This document shows, piece after piece, positions 17,268 through 25,360 of a stretch of 50,073 bases of DNA. A model generated the notes under the pieces. That model ran no database searches. It was not told where the DNA came from and was given only the letters and a program-made list of their open reading frames with translations. Numbering within the stretch: the stretch's first letter is position 1; each line of letters begins with the position of its first letter. The position numbers were made by a program, and so were the translations under genes. Origin of the DNA: Clostridia bacterium (GTDB taxonomy: Bacteria > Bacillota > Clostridia > Christensenellales > Aristaeellaceae); the NCBI GenBank assembly GCA_017552615.1, contig JAFZPI010000042.1, positions 1-50,073 on the forward strand, written 5' to 3'.

Positions 17268-19436
17268 ATGAAAAAAGTACTTCGCAGAATCCTGGGATTC
17301 ATTCTGACTGTCATGACGGTAACGGTCTCCCTCGGAGCCGCGGAAGAATCGGCAATTTCCTGTAGTTATCAGTTCACCTCCAGCCATTCCACACACTACC
17401 AATACTCTGATTCCTTTACCTGGCAGGACGAATGGTTTTCGCGTTCCGCCTCTGATGTCTGCTCGCCGTTGGCGGAGCTCTCCGCGAAAGTTGCCCTGGC
17501 TTCCATCTGCCGGTTCGGGAACGGAAACACCGATCCCGCGGACGACCCCGACAACCTGACCGCCATGCTGCGGGACATGGGCTTTGCCGACCTGGAAACA
17601 AACACCTACTACACCCGGTACCGCCTGACGGATTCCTTCGCCGTAGCCATCGGACGCCGGGAAATCTCCGTGGACGGAAAGTCCTGTACCCTGCTGGCCG
17701 TGATCCCTTGCAGCGGCGGGTACGGGCAGGAATGGGGCGGCAACTTCCGCATGGGGGAAGGCGACCTCCACGAAGGTTTCCGGCTGGCCCGGGACGAGGC
17801 GCTGCGCTTCCTCCGGCAGTACGTGGGGCGCTATGAAATCACCGGGGATGTGAAGATCTGGCTCGCCGGCCACAGCCGCGCCGGCGCGACGTCCAACCTG
17901 ATCGCCGGTTTCCTGGCCGGCGGCGGTGCCGCTTACCTGGACGGCATCCGGATCGAGCCGGAGGACATCTATGCCTACACTTTCGCCGCGCCAAACTGTG
18001 TCGCGCCAAGCGCCTCCGCACAGGAGGTCCTCAGCGTCAGCGGCGCGAGGGACGGACTTTATGCTGATGACACGCCTGGCGAACCCTGGGTTTATTCCGG
18101 AAGCGGCACCATCCTGCCCGACAGCAATCTTTACAGCGGGATCCACAATTTCATCCTGCCCTATGACCTCATCGCCGCCCTCCCGCCGGAGGCCTTTGGC
18201 CTGACCCGCTATGGAACGACGATTTCCATGAATCCCGGCGATGCCCTGTACGGGGACGCCATGGTTCATATCCTGCAAACACTCAACCCGGAACTGTACG
18301 CGGATCTCCTCCGTAACGGGGACTGGCGCGGATACAGCGCCAAGACCTTTGACCTGGCCGGTCTGTCTTTTGTGGACATTCCTTCTACCGATCAGTCCGA
18401 CAACGCAGAAGCGCTGGTACAGCGCATGGCGGACACCCTGGCCGGACTCGCGGCGGACCGCGCGGCCTACAGCCAGGACGGCATGGAGGAGACCCTGGTT
18501 GCGCTCGGCGGCGTGTACGGATGCACACAGCTTCTTTCCACCCGGTTCCATGTGCAAGCGTCGGAACTGATTCGCCCCGCCCTTCTCTGCTTCCTGACCT
18601 ACGCCATCGAGTGTCTTGAAGCCAGTGGCACGATCTCATCCGATGCAACCGAATCCGAAAAAACCGCGCTGGTCCTGACGGAACTGATCACCTGGCTGAC
18701 CGGAGAACCCATGGATCCCGCAACGGTCACCCTTGATGACTGCTATATCGCGCTGGTCTCCTGGCTTTTGGCCAATGAAGACACACCCCTCGGCCAGACT
18801 CTCTTCAGAAAACTGGCTGCCTATATGGAGAACAGCAGCCTGTCCGGGCTGATCGGATCGTATTTTGCTTTTTATGTGACAGACCCGGATACCGCTACCA
18901 TGGAAGAAAAGCTCCGTGCCTTCGTGCGGGCCACAGTGGAAGACGCCGGATCGGATGACCCGAAGCGCTCCGCGCCGGATGAGCTAAGAGACCTGCTGTA
19001 CTCCCTGATGACGCTGGCCGGCATCCTGCCGTGGGGCACGGACGGCGATGCTCCCCTCACCGATGTGGCGGATATCCTCCGCAAAAAGCTGATCGAAGGC
19101 ACAGGCGCCGACACCCTGGCCAGAGCGGCAGACGCGTCGCTCTGCAGTGCGCTGGATCTCGTGATCGGGCCCTCCCTCGCGGAGATCGCCGAACTCAGCG
19201 AGGAGATGCGCGACCAGGCCGCGGCCCATCTCGAAACCATCAAAGCCCACGCCGGCACCGTGCGTGTTGTGCTCACCCACATGCTATTCTCCGACGGCGA
19301 TACACCGTCCGGCATTGAAGCCATGGTGCAGAACGCCGCGACCGTGATCGGCAACATCGGGATCCTCCCGCTGGCGCACTACGGCGAAACCGCCGTCGCC
19401 TGGGCCACGGTCTGGGCCGCGAACAGCCTCGAGTGA
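17268..19436 (+). CDS. Secreted lipase (class 3)-like alpha/beta hydrolase
   Basis: 722 residues from ATG at 17268 (GGGAGAT upstream), so that the signal peptide MKKVLRRILGFILTVMTVTV comes first. The nucleophile elbow AGHSRAG is at 200-206 in the context VKIWLAGHSRAGATSNLIAG, typical of class 3 lipase or DUF2974-like proteins. The following GIHNFILPYDLIAALPP resembles the region carrying the catalytic Asp and the lipase NDxVxxLP motif. The C-terminal 400 residues are helical and unassigned. A secreted esterase or lipase is likely; the substrate is unknown. There is no clear promoter, but a terminator precedes it. Confidence 0.7.
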   Translation: MKKVLRRILGFILTVMTVTVSLGAAEESAISCSYQFTSSHSTHYQYSDSFTWQDEWFSRSASDVCSPLAELSAKVALASICRFGNGNTDPADDPDNLTAMLRDMGFADLETNTYYTRYRLTDSFAVAIGRREISVDGKSCTLLAVIPCSGGYGQEWGGNFRMGEGDLHEGFRLARDEALRFLRQYVGRYEITGDVKIWLAGHSRAGATSNLIAGFLAGGGAAYLDGIRIEPEDIYAYTFAAPNCVAPSASAQEVLSVSGARDGLYADDTPGEPWVYSGSGTILPDSNLYSGIHNFILPYDLIAALPPEAFGLTRYGTTISMNPGDALYGDAMVHILQTLNPELYADLLRNGDWRGYSAKTFDLAGLSFVDIPSTDQSDNAEALVQRMADTLAGLAADRAAYSQDGMEETLVALGGVYGCTQLLSTRFHVQASELIRPALLCFLTYAIECLEASGTISSDATESEKTALVLTELITWLTGEPMDPATVTLDDCYIALVSWLLANEDTPLGQTLFRKLAAYMENSSLSGLIGSYFAFYVTDPDTATMEEKLRAFVRATVEDAGSDDPKRSAPDELRDLLYSLMTLAGILPWGTDGDAPLTDVADILRKKLIEGTGADTLARAADASLCSALDLVIGPSLAEIAELSEEMRDQAAAHLETIKAHAGTVRVVLTHMLFSDGDTPSGIEAMVQNAATVIGNIGILPLAHYGETAVAWATVWAANSLE

Positions 19437-19543
19437 AAAGAACGCACCGACGTTTCACCCCTTCCGGCAGGAAATCCCAAATACAGGGCGAATGAATTGG
19501 AATATTCGCCAAACCAGACTGAATCAGACAGGGAGGCTGTATC

Positions 19544-21154
19544 ATGCCAGGCAAATACCCCACGGCCCTGGAGCTGGCCCGCGCGGCGGAAGCCGACGGG
19601 AATACCTACGAGGCCCGGAAACAATACAAGGAAGCCCTTCAGCAGGACCCGCAAAATCGGGAAGCCGCTTTCTTCCTGCAGTGCTATGATGCGACAGAGC
19701 TCTCCGTGCAGGACATCACCTCCGCCAGCGGCGAGCTCGCCGACAGCTTTGCGGAAACCCTCGCCGCCCTCCCGGAGGGGGACGAAACCGCCGTGCTCCC
19801 GGCGTCCATGGCCAAGCGCGTCACGGACCTCGCCGACCGCTGGCTGCGGAGCGTCGATTACACCGCGGAGCATTACGTCTCCAGCGTGCCCCAGGACCGC
19901 CAGCGAATGCAGCTCCTCACCGAAAAGCGCCGGGAAGCCTGTGTCCGGATGCTGCAAAAGACGGAGAACGCCCTGGCTTCCCATCCCGGCGCGGAGGACG
20001 TCGCGCACAGTGTCCGCAAGGAAGAACTGCGCCTGCTGGCCGAACATCCCAACGCCCTCCCCGGCGCGGAAGTCCGCAAGGAATCCGCGCGCCTCGCCAA
20101 GCTCATCCGCCAGCGGGAACCCGACGCCGCCATGGACATCCCCACGGTTTCGCGGCTGGGCACAAAGAAGCCGATGATCGTCGGCGGCCTGCTGTGCCTG
20201 AGCGTCCTCCTGTACATCGCGTCAGCCTGGCTCTGGGGACAGCTGTCCAATGCCACCTTCAGCATCCTGATCATCGGTGTCTTCAATGTGCTTCTGTACC
20301 TCTCCATCCGTAAGCGCGATGAGGGCAACAAGCTCCACGCGGTCTCCTGTGCGGCAATCTTCCTGGCAACGGAAACCCTGCTGTTCCTCATGCGCATGTT
20401 TGTCGCCGGCGGCAGCGGCTTCACTCCCCTCAGCCGCGGCATCGCCAACCCCGCGGAGATCCTCATCGGCGGTGCGCTGTTGCTTTATGCCCTGAAGGGA
20501 CCCTTCAAAAAGAACTGGCTCGCCTTGGGAATGCTGGTCTTTGGATTGTTCTTCGTGGTCATCTATATGGTCGGCTGGAACCAGCACTCGACCACCTTCC
20601 ATCAGCAGACAACGGCCTACCGTGACAGCCATCCCGTCGATGAAACCCTCCCCCAGCTGCCCCTGTATCACTTGGACTCCGAAGGCAACGTCACGCAGAC
20701 GCTCACCTGTGAGCTGCTGGAAGTCAAGGCTTCCGACGAATCGGAGGTCCCTTCCGACAAACCGGTATACCTGATTTTCAGCAAAGAGGGCTCCTCTTCC
20801 CTGTACTATCTGGATGAAAACGAAACCCCGGTATCCCTGAAGAGCGCCATCTACCCCGTCAAGACGACCTCCACCGGATTTACGACCAAAGACAGCATCT
20901 GTTTTGTCATTGATTCGGACGGCGAGATCTGGCTGATCTCCTGGCTCACCGGCTCGAACAGCAGTGAAGAAGGCGAAGAAGAAACCGAAAATAAGTATAT
21001 CGGTTTCATCAAAGAGTCGGATTACACGACCGGCATGCGGACCTTCTTCATCCTGCAGTTGGTTTCCACCTTCGCCTTTGACCTGGCCTGCGCCGTGGGC
21101 TTTATGAACCCCAACACCCGCGGACGCAAAAAGAAGAGCGCCGCAGGCGCCTGA
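19544..21154 (+). CDS. Unknown membrane protein with TPR-like N-terminus
   Basis: 536 residues, GGGAGG ribosome-binding site. Residues 1-50 (ALELARAAEADGNTYEARKQ, then YKEALQQDPQNREAAFFL) look like one or two tetratricopeptide helices pairs; residues 50-200 are a charged helical region; about five hydrophobic segments follow between 210 and 345, then an extracytoplasmic domain of about 130 residues beginning near NQHSTTFHQQ, and one last membrane segment (FFILQLVSTFAFDLACAVGF) before a basic tail. No family recognised. It lies 14 nt before the alpha-galactosidase gene and may share its message. A short hairpin (19487-19510) lies in front. Confidence 0.75.
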   Translation: MPGKYPTALELARAAEADGNTYEARKQYKEALQQDPQNREAAFFLQCYDATELSVQDITSASGELADSFAETLAALPEGDETAVLPASMAKRVTDLADRWLRSVDYTAEHYVSSVPQDRQRMQLLTEKRREACVRMLQKTENALASHPGAEDVAHSVRKEELRLLAEHPNALPGAEVRKESARLAKLIRQREPDAAMDIPTVSRLGTKKPMIVGGLLCLSVLLYIASAWLWGQLSNATFSILIIGVFNVLLYLSIRKRDEGNKLHAVSCAAIFLATETLLFLMRMFVAGGSGFTPLSRGIANPAEILIGGALLLYALKGPFKKNWLALGMLVFGLFFVVIYMVGWNQHSTTFHQQTTAYRDSHPVDETLPQLPLYHLDSEGNVTQTLTCELLEVKASDESEVPSDKPVYLIFSKEGSSSLYYLDENETPVSLKSAIYPVKTTSTGFTTKDSICFVIDSDGEIWLISWLTGSNSSEEGEEETENKYIGFIKESDYTTGMRTFFILQLVSTFAFDLACAVGFMNPNTRGRKKKSAAGA

Positions 21155-21168
21155 GAGGAGAAAATACA

Positions 21169-22350
21169 ATGATCCTGTCTACATCGCCCATGGGCTGGAA
21201 CAGCTGGAATACCTTCGGTTCGAATATCTCCGACAGCCTGATCCGCGAAACCGCCCAGACCATGAAGGAACTGGGTTATCTCAACGCAGGCTATCAGTAC
21301 ATTGTCATCGACGACTGCTGGAGCCTGCGCGAGCGGGATGCACAGGGCCGCCTGGTGCCCGATCCCGCCAAGTTCCCGCACGGCATGAAGAATCTGGCCG
21401 ACTATGTCCACAGCCTCGGCTTCAAATTCGGCATGTATTCGTGCGCCGGCGTGCAGACCTGCGCGGGATACCCGTCGTCGTTCGACCATGAGTATGTGGA
21501 CGCCCAGACCTTCGCCGACTGGGGTGTGGACTATCTGAAATACGACTTCTGTAACTTCCCCGCCAGCGCCGACGGAAAAACCCGCTACGCCACCATGTCC
21601 ATGGCGCTGAAGGCCACGGGCCGGGATATCCTCTTCGCCGCCTGCAACTGGGGTTCCGGCGAGCCCTGGAAATGGATGAAATCCATCGGCGTACACATGT
21701 ACCGCTCCACCGGCGACATCCAGGACAACTTCAAGTCGTTCTCCGGCATTGCCCGCAGCCAGCTGGACAACTTCTGCATGAGCGGGCCGAACTGCTACAA
21801 CGACATCGACATGCTCACCGTGGGCATGTACGGCAAGGGCAACGTCGCCCTCGGCGAGGCCTGCACTGACGCTGACTACCAGACCCAGTTCGCCCTGTGG
21901 TGCATGCTCGGCGCCCCGCTGATGCTCGGCGGCGACGTGCGGAACATGAAGCCCTTTGCCCGGGAACTGGTGCTGAACCCGGGGCTCCTGCGTATCAGCC
22001 AGGATACCGAAGGCCGGGTGCCTCAGCCCGTTTACAAAGGCCGCGTGCTCAACACCGAGTATGACCCGGAAACCGGCAGCTATTGGCACGAATACCCTGA
22101 TTCTGGCCTGACACTCTTCAAGCATATGAGCGATCATGAATTCGCCGTCGGATACTTTAACTTCGCGCCGAAGTCCGGCGAGATCCCCTTCATTTTCGCG
22201 GACGCGGGCCTCCCCTATGGCAGCGGCTTCGGCCTGCACCTCACCGACGCCATCACCGGCGAGGATCTGGGCGTGCACCGCGATTATTTCCACCAGCAGC
22301 TGGAAAGCCACGCCTGCCGTGTCCTGCTGGCGAAGCTGGTGCGCGAATGA
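21169..22350 (+). CDS. Alpha-galactosidase, glycoside hydrolase family 27
   Basis: 393 residues. Removes terminal alpha-1,6-galactose from raffinose-type sugars and galactomannans. The GH27 opening PMGWNSWNTFG is at residues 7-17, the nucleophile Asp126 is in YLKYDFCN, and the acid/base Asp lies in CYNDIDML (Asp212/Asp214). The TIM barrel is followed by a beta-sandwich with EYPDSGLTLFKHM. No signal peptide, so it is cytoplasmic and would act on imported oligosaccharides. Its ribosome-binding site is GAGAGGAG; the stop overlaps the next start (ATGA). Confidence 0.93.
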   Translation: MILSTSPMGWNSWNTFGSNISDSLIRETAQTMKELGYLNAGYQYIVIDDCWSLRERDAQGRLVPDPAKFPHGMKNLADYVHSLGFKFGMYSCAGVQTCAGYPSSFDHEYVDAQTFADWGVDYLKYDFCNFPASADGKTRYATMSMALKATGRDILFAACNWGSGEPWKWMKSIGVHMYRSTGDIQDNFKSFSGIARSQLDNFCMSGPNCYNDIDMLTVGMYGKGNVALGEACTDADYQTQFALWCMLGAPLMLGGDVRNMKPFARELVLNPGLLRISQDTEGRVPQPVYKGRVLNTEYDPETGSYWHEYPDSGLTLFKHMSDHEFAVGYFNFAPKSGEIPFIFADAGLPYGSGFGLHLTDAITGEDLGVHRDYFHQQLESHACRVLLAKLVRE

Positions 22351-22580
22351 CCGCCGATCGCTGCGCCGCCTGCGGCCGTCCCCTCTCGCGGGACGAAATC
22401 GCCGTCACAAAAAAACTGATCAGCCGGGGGGCGACGTCTTTCCTTTGCGTCGCCTGCCTGGCTGATCATTTTGAGGTCAAGCCCCGGGATATCCTGGAAC
22501 GGATCGATTATTTCCGGGCCACGGGCTGTACGCTGTTTGCCCATGCGCCGGATCTCAACCGTGAAGAAACTATCTCTTGA
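22347..22580 (+). CDS. Small CxxC zinc-binding-like protein
   Basis: 77 residues with two CxxC pairs, CAAC at 6-9 and CVAC at 34-37, suggesting one zinc site. The C-terminal half (FEVKPRDILERIDYFRATGC) is helical. Function not known. Translation starts by a 4-nt overlap (ATGA) with the GH27 stop, which supports that it is real and coupled. Its 3' end overlaps the 3' end of the convergent exporter gene by 11 bp. Confidence 0.7.
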   Translation: MTADRCAACGRPLSRDEIAVTKKLISRGATSFLCVACLADHFEVKPRDILERIDYFRATGCTLFAHAPDLNREETIS

Positions 22581-23001
22581 GCAAACTGCGATACAGAAAG
22601 TTCCCCGCGCCCTGGCCGAAGACGATCATCGCAATCGTGATCATTGCCCGGACGCCCTCGTTGGCGCCCTGGATCGTCGCGCCGTCGCCCAAATGATGCA
22701 TGCACCGGTAAAGGCCCAGACCCGGCACGAAGGACACGATGGACAGCATCAGGAAGACCGTGCCGATCATTTTCATGTGGCGGGCGCAGACCAGCGCCGC
22801 CAGCGAGCCGCACAGCGAGCCGCAGAAAATCGAAGCCGCCTCGCTGAGCCCAATCGTCGTCAGGATCCAGAAAACCCCGTAAGCGCCCATGCCGATCAGG
22901 GATGCGGGGATCCAGGCGCGTTTCGGCGCCCGGACCAGCACCGCAAAACCCAGCGTGCCCAGGAAGGCTCCCAGTGCCGTCAGCAAAAGCTCCAGCGCCA
23001 T
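22570..23001 (-). CDS. Threonine/serine exporter, small subunit (DUF3815/ThrE_2)
   Basis: 143 residues, four to five membrane segments, with the family segment SIVSFVPGLGLYRCMHHLG. This corresponds to the C-terminal half of corynebacterial ThrE, here a separate gene. It starts at the TAATG junction with the upstream large subunit, so the two are made together. It probably exports threonine, serine or related small molecules; the substrate is inferred from the family. Confidence 0.85.
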   Translation of the reverse strand: MALELLLTALGAFLGTLGFAVLVRAPKRAWIPASLIGMGAYGVFWILTTIGLSEAASIFCGSLCGSLAALVCARHMKMIGTVFLMLSIVSFVPGLGLYRCMHHLGDGATIQGANEGVRAMITIAMIVFGQGAGNFLYRSLLKR

Positions 23002-23789
23002 TACAGCCCACCTCCCGTCAGCACGCGGAACAGCGCGGCCGAAAGCAGCGCGCCGCCCGCCGCCGCGCAGGCCGTGAACAATGCCTGGAGGCCATGGCTC
23101 AGGCCCGCCATCACATCCCCGCGGACGGTATCCTGCACGGCGTTGGTCATGGTTAGGCCCGGGAGCAAGGGCATCAGCGCGCCGGCAATCACGGCCTCGG
23201 TCCCGAGGGCGGGCAGTGCAAACTTCACTGCCGTCGGCAACAATGCCGACACCATGCCGCCGAGGATCGTCAGCACCATGCCGTTAACACGGGTGCCGGA
23301 AAGCAGGGCACTCCACATCTGCCAGAGGGCCGCAACGGCCCCGGCGATCAGGAACTCCATCCACCCGCCGCCGAAGAGCAGCGAAAACCCCGCCGCGCAG
23401 AGCCCGGCCGCAGCGATCCCCGTCGGGAAGCGGAGCCCCGGCCACGCGCCGCGGATCTCCTCAAGCACCGCCTGCGCCTGGCGCTGGGTCAGTTCTCCGG
23501 CCTCCACCCGGCGGGATACCCCGTTCACCGCGTCCACCCGGCTCAGGTCCGTGGAACCGCTGCGCAGGCGCTTCACGGCAGTCTCGACATTGCCGTCGCT
23601 GAGCCGGTAGCTGATGAACATCCCGCTGGGCACCGCAAAAGCCTGCACGTCCTGCAGGCCGAAGGCGGTCCCCATGCGCGTAATGGTCTCCTCCACGCGG
23701 AAGATCTCGCCGCCGCTCTCCACGATCAGCTGGCCGGCGAGCTGGAGGGTCTCCATACATCCGCGCTGCTCCTCAAGGGTCACACGCAT
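23001..23789 (-). CDS. Threonine/serine exporter, large subunit (DUF1212/ThrE_1)
   Basis: 262 residues. The soluble N-terminal half has the family block LIVESGGEIFRVEETITRM and VPSGMFISYRLSDG; the C-terminal half has about five membrane segments with LMPLLPGLTMTNAVQDTVRG. Together with the small subunit it forms a split ThrE-type exporter. Start is ambiguous between the ATG at 23789 and a GTG at 23792 that is better spaced from a weak AAGG; the proteins differ by one residue. Its own promoter lies just upstream. Confidence 0.88.
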   Translation of the reverse strand: MRVTLEEQRGCMETLQLAGQLIVESGGEIFRVEETITRMGTAFGLQDVQAFAVPSGMFISYRLSDGNVETAVKRLRSGSTDLSRVDAVNGVSRRVEAGELTQRQAQAVLEEIRGAWPGLRFPTGIAAAGLCAAGFSLLFGGGWMEFLIAGAVAALWQMWSALLSGTRVNGMVLTILGGMVSALLPTAVKFALPALGTEAVIAGALMPLLPGLTMTNAVQDTVRGDVMAGLSHGLQALFTACAAAGGALLSAALFRVLTGGGL

Positions 23790-23824
23790 CACATCCGTTT
23801 GCCTTGGATTTCGTTGGCATCAGC

Positions 23825-23853
23825 ATTGTAATGAAGCCCACAGGCCTTGTCAA
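23825..23853 (-). promoter_or_regulatory. Promoter of the split ThrE operon
   Basis: Minus strand: consensus -35 TTGACA (23848-23853), 17-nt spacer, -10 TACAAT (23825-23830). The -35 lies inside a GCCTTGTCAAGGC palindrome, which could serve as an operator. Confidence 0.82.
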
Positions 23854-23873
23854 GGCTTCTTTTCTTTGACAAG

Positions 23874-23894
23874 AAAAAGCCCGCCGGAGCGGGC
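23874..23894 (-). terminator. Terminator of the AbrB-family gene
   Basis: Minus strand: 6-bp GC stem (23889-23894 with 23879-23884), TCCG loop, then TTTTTC. It lies 8 nt after the AbrB stop and just ahead of the ThrE promoter, so the two units are insulated. Confidence 0.85.
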
Positions 23895-23902
23895 CGAAGC
23901 AC

Positions 23903-24148
23903 TCATGCCAGTTTCCGGATCTCTTCGATACAGTCCGGGCACAGGGCCTTGTCATGGAAGATGACAAGTTTGTCCGCTGAGCCGCAGAAGATGCATCCGG
24001 GCTGATATTTGCGCAGAATGATGTCGTCTCCGTCCACAAAGACCTCCAGCGGGTCCTTGACGGAAATGTCCATGGTTCGGCGAAGCTCGATGGGGAGCAC
24101 CACGCGGCCAAGATTGTCCAGCTGGCGAACTACACCTGTCGATTTCAT
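23903..24148 (-). CDS. AbrB/SpoVT-family regulator with C-terminal zinc knuckle
   Basis: 81 residues. The N-terminal swapped-hairpin DNA-binding domain is clear (MKSTGVVRQLDNLGRVVLPI, then ELRRTMDISVKDPLEVFVDG). Residues 52-55 (CIFC) and 70-73 (CPDC) form a probable zinc ribbon in place of the usual AbrB tail, a form common in clostridia. A transcription factor of the transition-state class; targets unknown. Own promoter and terminator; GAAGGAGG ribosome-binding site. Confidence 0.9.
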   Translation of the reverse strand: MKSTGVVRQLDNLGRVVLPIELRRTMDISVKDPLEVFVDGDDIILRKYQPGCIFCGSADKLVIFHDKALCPDCIEEIRKLA

Positions 24149-24233
24149 ACCGAGACAGCCTCCTTCTTTCTATAGGTTTTAAAGCCGCCCGGGCCATGTC
24201 CCTGCCCGTTAAGCCAAAGGCAAAATCATTATT

Positions 24234-24262
24234 ATTTTATCCTTTCTTTGGGTATGTGTCAA
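24234..24262 (-). promoter_or_regulatory. Promoter of the AbrB-family gene
   Basis: Minus strand: -35 TTGACA (24257-24262), 17-nt spacer, -10 TAAAAT (24234-24239), leaving a leader of about 80 nt. Confidence 0.8.
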
Positions 24263-24343
24263 GACCTGTTTTGGCTTTATGATTCAATTTGCGGAGAAAA
24301 CACATCCGAAAAAAGTCATCAAATTTTCATCTGTTTCTGTCTG

Positions 24344-24397
24344 TTGCTTTTCCTCTCCCCTGATGTTATAATGGCTTTGACAGGAAAACTGAGTCAA
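24344..24397 (+). promoter_or_regulatory. Promoter and possible operator of the sucrose operon
   Basis: -35 TTGCTT (24344-24349), 17-nt spacer, -10 TATAAT (24367-24372). Directly downstream an inverted repeat TTGAC-N11-GTCAA (24377-24381 with 24393-24397) covers the expected start of transcription, where a repressor could bind. The repressor is not in the window as far as can be told. Confidence 0.7.
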
Positions 24398-24422
24398 CTG
24401 CATAGATCTGGGAGGTGAGCGC

Positions 24423-25358
24423 TTGCGGATTACTTCCATCGGGGAAATCCTGGTCGATATGACCCAAACGCATGTGGATGCGAACGGCATCCCGCATTTC
24501 GCTGCCAATCCCGGCGGCGCTCCGGCCAATGTCGCCGTGGCGGCAGCCAAGCTTGGGATTGAGGCCGCGTTCATCGGCTGCGTCGGGGACGACGCCTACG
24601 GACGGCTGCTGCGGGACACACTGGTCCGCTACGGGGTATCGACAGAAGGCCTGCAAGTCACGAAAAAGGCCAATACGACGCTTGCCATTGTCACAGTGGA
24701 CGAAAAAGGCGAGCGCAGCTTTTCCTTCTACCGGAAACCGGGAGCCGATACCGCGATCAAAGCCGATAAAGCCATCCAGGCCGCTGCCGGGACCGGTATC
24801 CTGCATTTCGGCAGCGTCAGCCTGACCGATCCGGTCTGCCGGGACGCCGTTGTCACCATTGTCCAGGCGGCCAAGAACGCCGGTGCGCTGATTACCTACG
24901 ACCCCAATTACAGGGCAGTCCTCTGGGAGCACGAGGACGCAGCAGTCCTGCAGATGCGGGCCGTCCTGCCGCTGTGCGACATCGTGAAGATCAGCGATGA
25001 AGAGACGATGCTGCTCTGCGGTGTCCATGAGCCGGAAGCCGCGCTGGAAAAGCTGATGGAGATCGGCGTGCGCCTCGCTGTGGTCACGCTGGGCGCCAAA
25101 GGCGCGATGTGGCGCTTCGGGGACCTGACCGGGAGGGTTCCGGGCTGCCCGGTCAAAGTGGCGGATACGAACGGCGCGGGCGACACTTTCTTCGGCGCGT
25201 TCCTCAGCCGCATTGCCGCCCGCGGCGGACTGGACGGACTGACCGGAGAACAGCTGAACGCGTTCGTCCGCTTCGCCAACAAGGCGGCGTCGATCACCAC
25301 CAGCCGGCCCGGCGCCATTCCCGCAATGCCCACGCTTCAGGAAGTACAGGAGGGATGA
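24423..25358 (+). CDS. PfkB-family carbohydrate kinase, probably fructokinase
   Basis: 311 residues from a TTG start at 24423 with GGGAGGTGA in front; no other start fits MRITSIGEILVDM. The substrate loop NPGGAPANVAVAAAKLG is the fructokinase form of the PfkB signature 1, and signature 2 with the catalytic Asp is DTNGAGDTFFGAF. It phosphorylates fructose with ATP to fructose 6-phosphate, matching the fructose released by the amylosucrase encoded 2 nt downstream. Confidence 0.9.
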   Translation: MRITSIGEILVDMTQTHVDANGIPHFAANPGGAPANVAVAAAKLGIEAAFIGCVGDDAYGRLLRDTLVRYGVSTEGLQVTKKANTTLAIVTVDEKGERSFSFYRKPGADTAIKADKAIQAAAGTGILHFGSVSLTDPVCRDAVVTIVQAAKNAGALITYDPNYRAVLWEHEDAAVLQMRAVLPLCDIVKISDEETMLLCGVHEPEAALEKLMEIGVRLAVVTLGAKGAMWRFGDLTGRVPGCPVKVADTNGAGDTFFGAFLSRIAARGGLDGLTGEQLNAFVRFANKAASITTSRPGAIPAMPTLQEVQEG

Positions 25359-25360
25359 GC

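Noticed and set aside
23834-23864. GAAGCC/GGCTTC hairpin followed by TTTTCTTT as a plus-strand terminator
   Set aside because: No plus-strand gene leads into it; the bases are better explained as the ThrE promoter and its palindrome.
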